A stretch of 64,000 bases of DNA, taken from assembly GCA_030706015.1 (NCBI GenBank), contig JAUZPI010000001.1, positions 118,319-182,318 on the forward strand, in the 5' to 3' direction. The translations under genes and the position numbers were made by a program. Below are positions 62,991 to 64,000 of this stretch, in pieces. This DNA is from Bacillota bacterium. GTDB lineage: Bacteria > Bacillota > Clostridia > Clostridiales > Clostridiaceae. How positions within the stretch are numbered: position 1 is the stretch's first letter; each line of letters opens with the position of its first letter. The notes under the pieces were generated by a model. That model had not been told where the DNA came from, searched no databases, and worked only from the letters and a program-made list of their open reading frames with translations.

Positions 62991-64000
62991 TTAACAGTAA
63001 ACTTCTACTATCCTTTTATTGTTTACAGTTATTTCTTCTGTTTTACCTGCTTCTTTATTCTCTTTTCTAAAATCAAATATTAATAGATAGCCTTCACTCT
63101 GGTTATACTGTTCCAAATATTCCTCTAACTGCATTAGTCCTTTTTTATGATATTCCTCGCCATTCCACCTTTTAAGCTCTATTATATACATTTTTTTATT
63201 ATAGGTAATTACTATATCAAAACGCTTTTCTTCACCACCCTGCACTTCTTTAAAAGCGAAACCTGTACCGTTTATAATAGGACTTATAAATGCTAAAAAT
63301 AAAAGTCTTCCATCAGCCTCTAAGAATGCCTTTCTCTTTTCTGAATATTCGTGTTTCATAAATTCTGAGAACTTAATTAAGATTTTTCTTATATCTAATG
63401 ACCCATCTTCATTTATATAATTGCTTCTTTGATTATAAGAACCTATACTAACCGATGTTTCTATAAGAGAACTCATGTAATTGTATAGTAATTGCTCATA
63501 TATCCTGTTATTCATTTTTAAATACATATCTTCATTTTTGAAAATTCCATATATCATACCCAAATTAATTGTTGGATTGAGATGGTTATAAGTTATAGTA
63601 TTTCCATCAATAATAATACTTTTAACCATATGTTTTAGTTCTTTATTGTTTTCTATATTCTTAATAAGGCTGTCAAAATTAGTATTGCTCTCCCTTAGTA
63701 TTTCTTTAACCGCTAAATCCATATATTCTTTATCCCAGGTAAGACTACCCTCTGGCATTATTTTTTCATCTATAATTTTGCATAACTTACTTACTAAAAA
63801 AGGGTAACCTGAGGTGTAATAATAAAGCCTATCTGAAAAATATTCTTTATCTAATTTTACTCCTTTGTTTTCTTCATAATCATCTAACATAGTTTTTATT
63901 TCTTCCGATGAAAAGCTCATGTCTACATCAAAATCTGAAGCTATGTTCCAAGGACTATTGTATTTGCGTTCTTCATCCGGTCTCATTTTAAGTTTTAATG
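62991..64000 (-). CDS. AAA-ATPase-like protein with C-terminal PD-(D/E)XK nuclease domain (partial)
   Basis: The frame is open to the window edge with no ribosome site at the first ATG (63986), so the N-terminal ATPase part lies outside. The visible 336 residues include the lid region of AAA-like proteins (NSPWNIASDFDVDMSFSSEE, YYTSGYPFLVSKLCKII). The C-terminal nuclease fold has RFDIVITYNKKMYIIELKRW, with D and E-x-K spaced as in DUF1703/PD-(D/E)XK proteins. Its substrate is unknown; defence and mobile-element roles have been suggested for relatives. Confidence 0.8.
   Translation of the reverse strand, partial: LKLKMRPDEERKYNSPWNIASDFDVDMSFSSEEIKTMLDDYEENKGVKLDKEYFSDRLYYYTSGYPFLVSKLCKIIDEKIMPEGSLTWDKEYMDLAVKEILRESNTNFDSLIKNIENNKELKHMVKSIIIDGNTITYNHLNPTINLGMIYGIFKNEDMYLKMNNRIYEQLLYNYMSSLIETSVSIGSYNQRSNYINEDGSLDIRKILIKFSEFMKHEYSEKRKAFLEADGRLLFLAFISPIINGTGFAFKEVQGGEEKRFDIVITYNKKMYIIELKRWNGEEYHKKGLMQLEEYLEQYNQSEGYLLIFDFRKENKEAGKTEEITVNNKRIVEVYC

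Overview
The window is AT-rich, with Shine-Dalgarno sites of the GGAGG/AGGGGGA type, frequent GTG and TTG starts and Rho-independent terminators. Gene content (RNase J, MgtE/CorA, SipW-type signal peptidase, TasA-like proteins, soluble chemoreceptor, CPBP proteases) points to a low-GC Firmicute, most likely a Clostridium-type anaerobe. No rRNA, tRNA, CRISPR array, intact insertion sequence or prophage was seen. These assignments rest on reading the sequence and on knowledge of protein families, not on database searches.

Region 1 (1-20110, all minus strand) is a surface-polysaccharide locus. Two transcription units are led by near-identical promoters. The first carries a Wzy-like polymerase and two GT2 glycosyltransferases. 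The second carries Wzz/CpsC, a CpsD-like BY-kinase with a substituted Walker A lysine, GT4, radical SAM/SPASM, GT4, UDP-glucose dehydrogenase, UDP-glucuronate epimerase, two tandem TupA-like ATP-grasp ligases, GT2, a FemAB/GNAT-like acyltransferase, FdtA, an FdtB-type aminotransferase and the Wzx flippase. RNase J follows, and then the first 33 codons of what looks like a polyprenyl-phosphate sugar-1-phosphate transferase, cut by the window edge. Together these suggest a polymer with uronic acid and 3-amino-3,6-dideoxyhexose, possibly decorated with amino acids.

Region 2 (20160-36485) is mixed: an AraC regulator, a YitT remnant, a nucleotidyltransferase, a lone GT4, a cytosolic chemoreceptor, a TetR-ABC-FtsX export operon with a promoter/operator, a CPBP protease, a CrtI-like oxidoreductase with a TetR gene (both preceded by the same operator), a YkuI-like EAL protein, and a DUF2752/zinc-ribbon pair.

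Region 3 (36621-42342) holds a SipW-type signal peptidase with four secreted TasA/CalY-like candidates, a likely matrix-fibre locus with a candidate CcpA site. It is followed by a hypothetical gene, two 56-bp direct repeats exactly 100 bp apart, an M15 peptidoglycan peptidase and a Nudix remnant.

Region 4 (42358-64000) is rich in defence functions. It has a complete four-gene Wadjet-like operon (jetD-jetA-jetB-jetC order), a divergent ankyrin gene, a 2-keto acid decarboxylase, a coupled small membrane protein plus DUF2752 pair, and CorA and MgtE. Next is a two-gene operon encoding a TIR-TIR-SLOG protein and a second TIR-like/zinc-ribbon protein; this is the best candidate for a poorly described system. 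The window ends with a MerR-controlled membrane protein/nitroreductase operon, a MATE gene broken by internal deletion, and a partial AAA-ATPase/PD-(D/E)XK protein.
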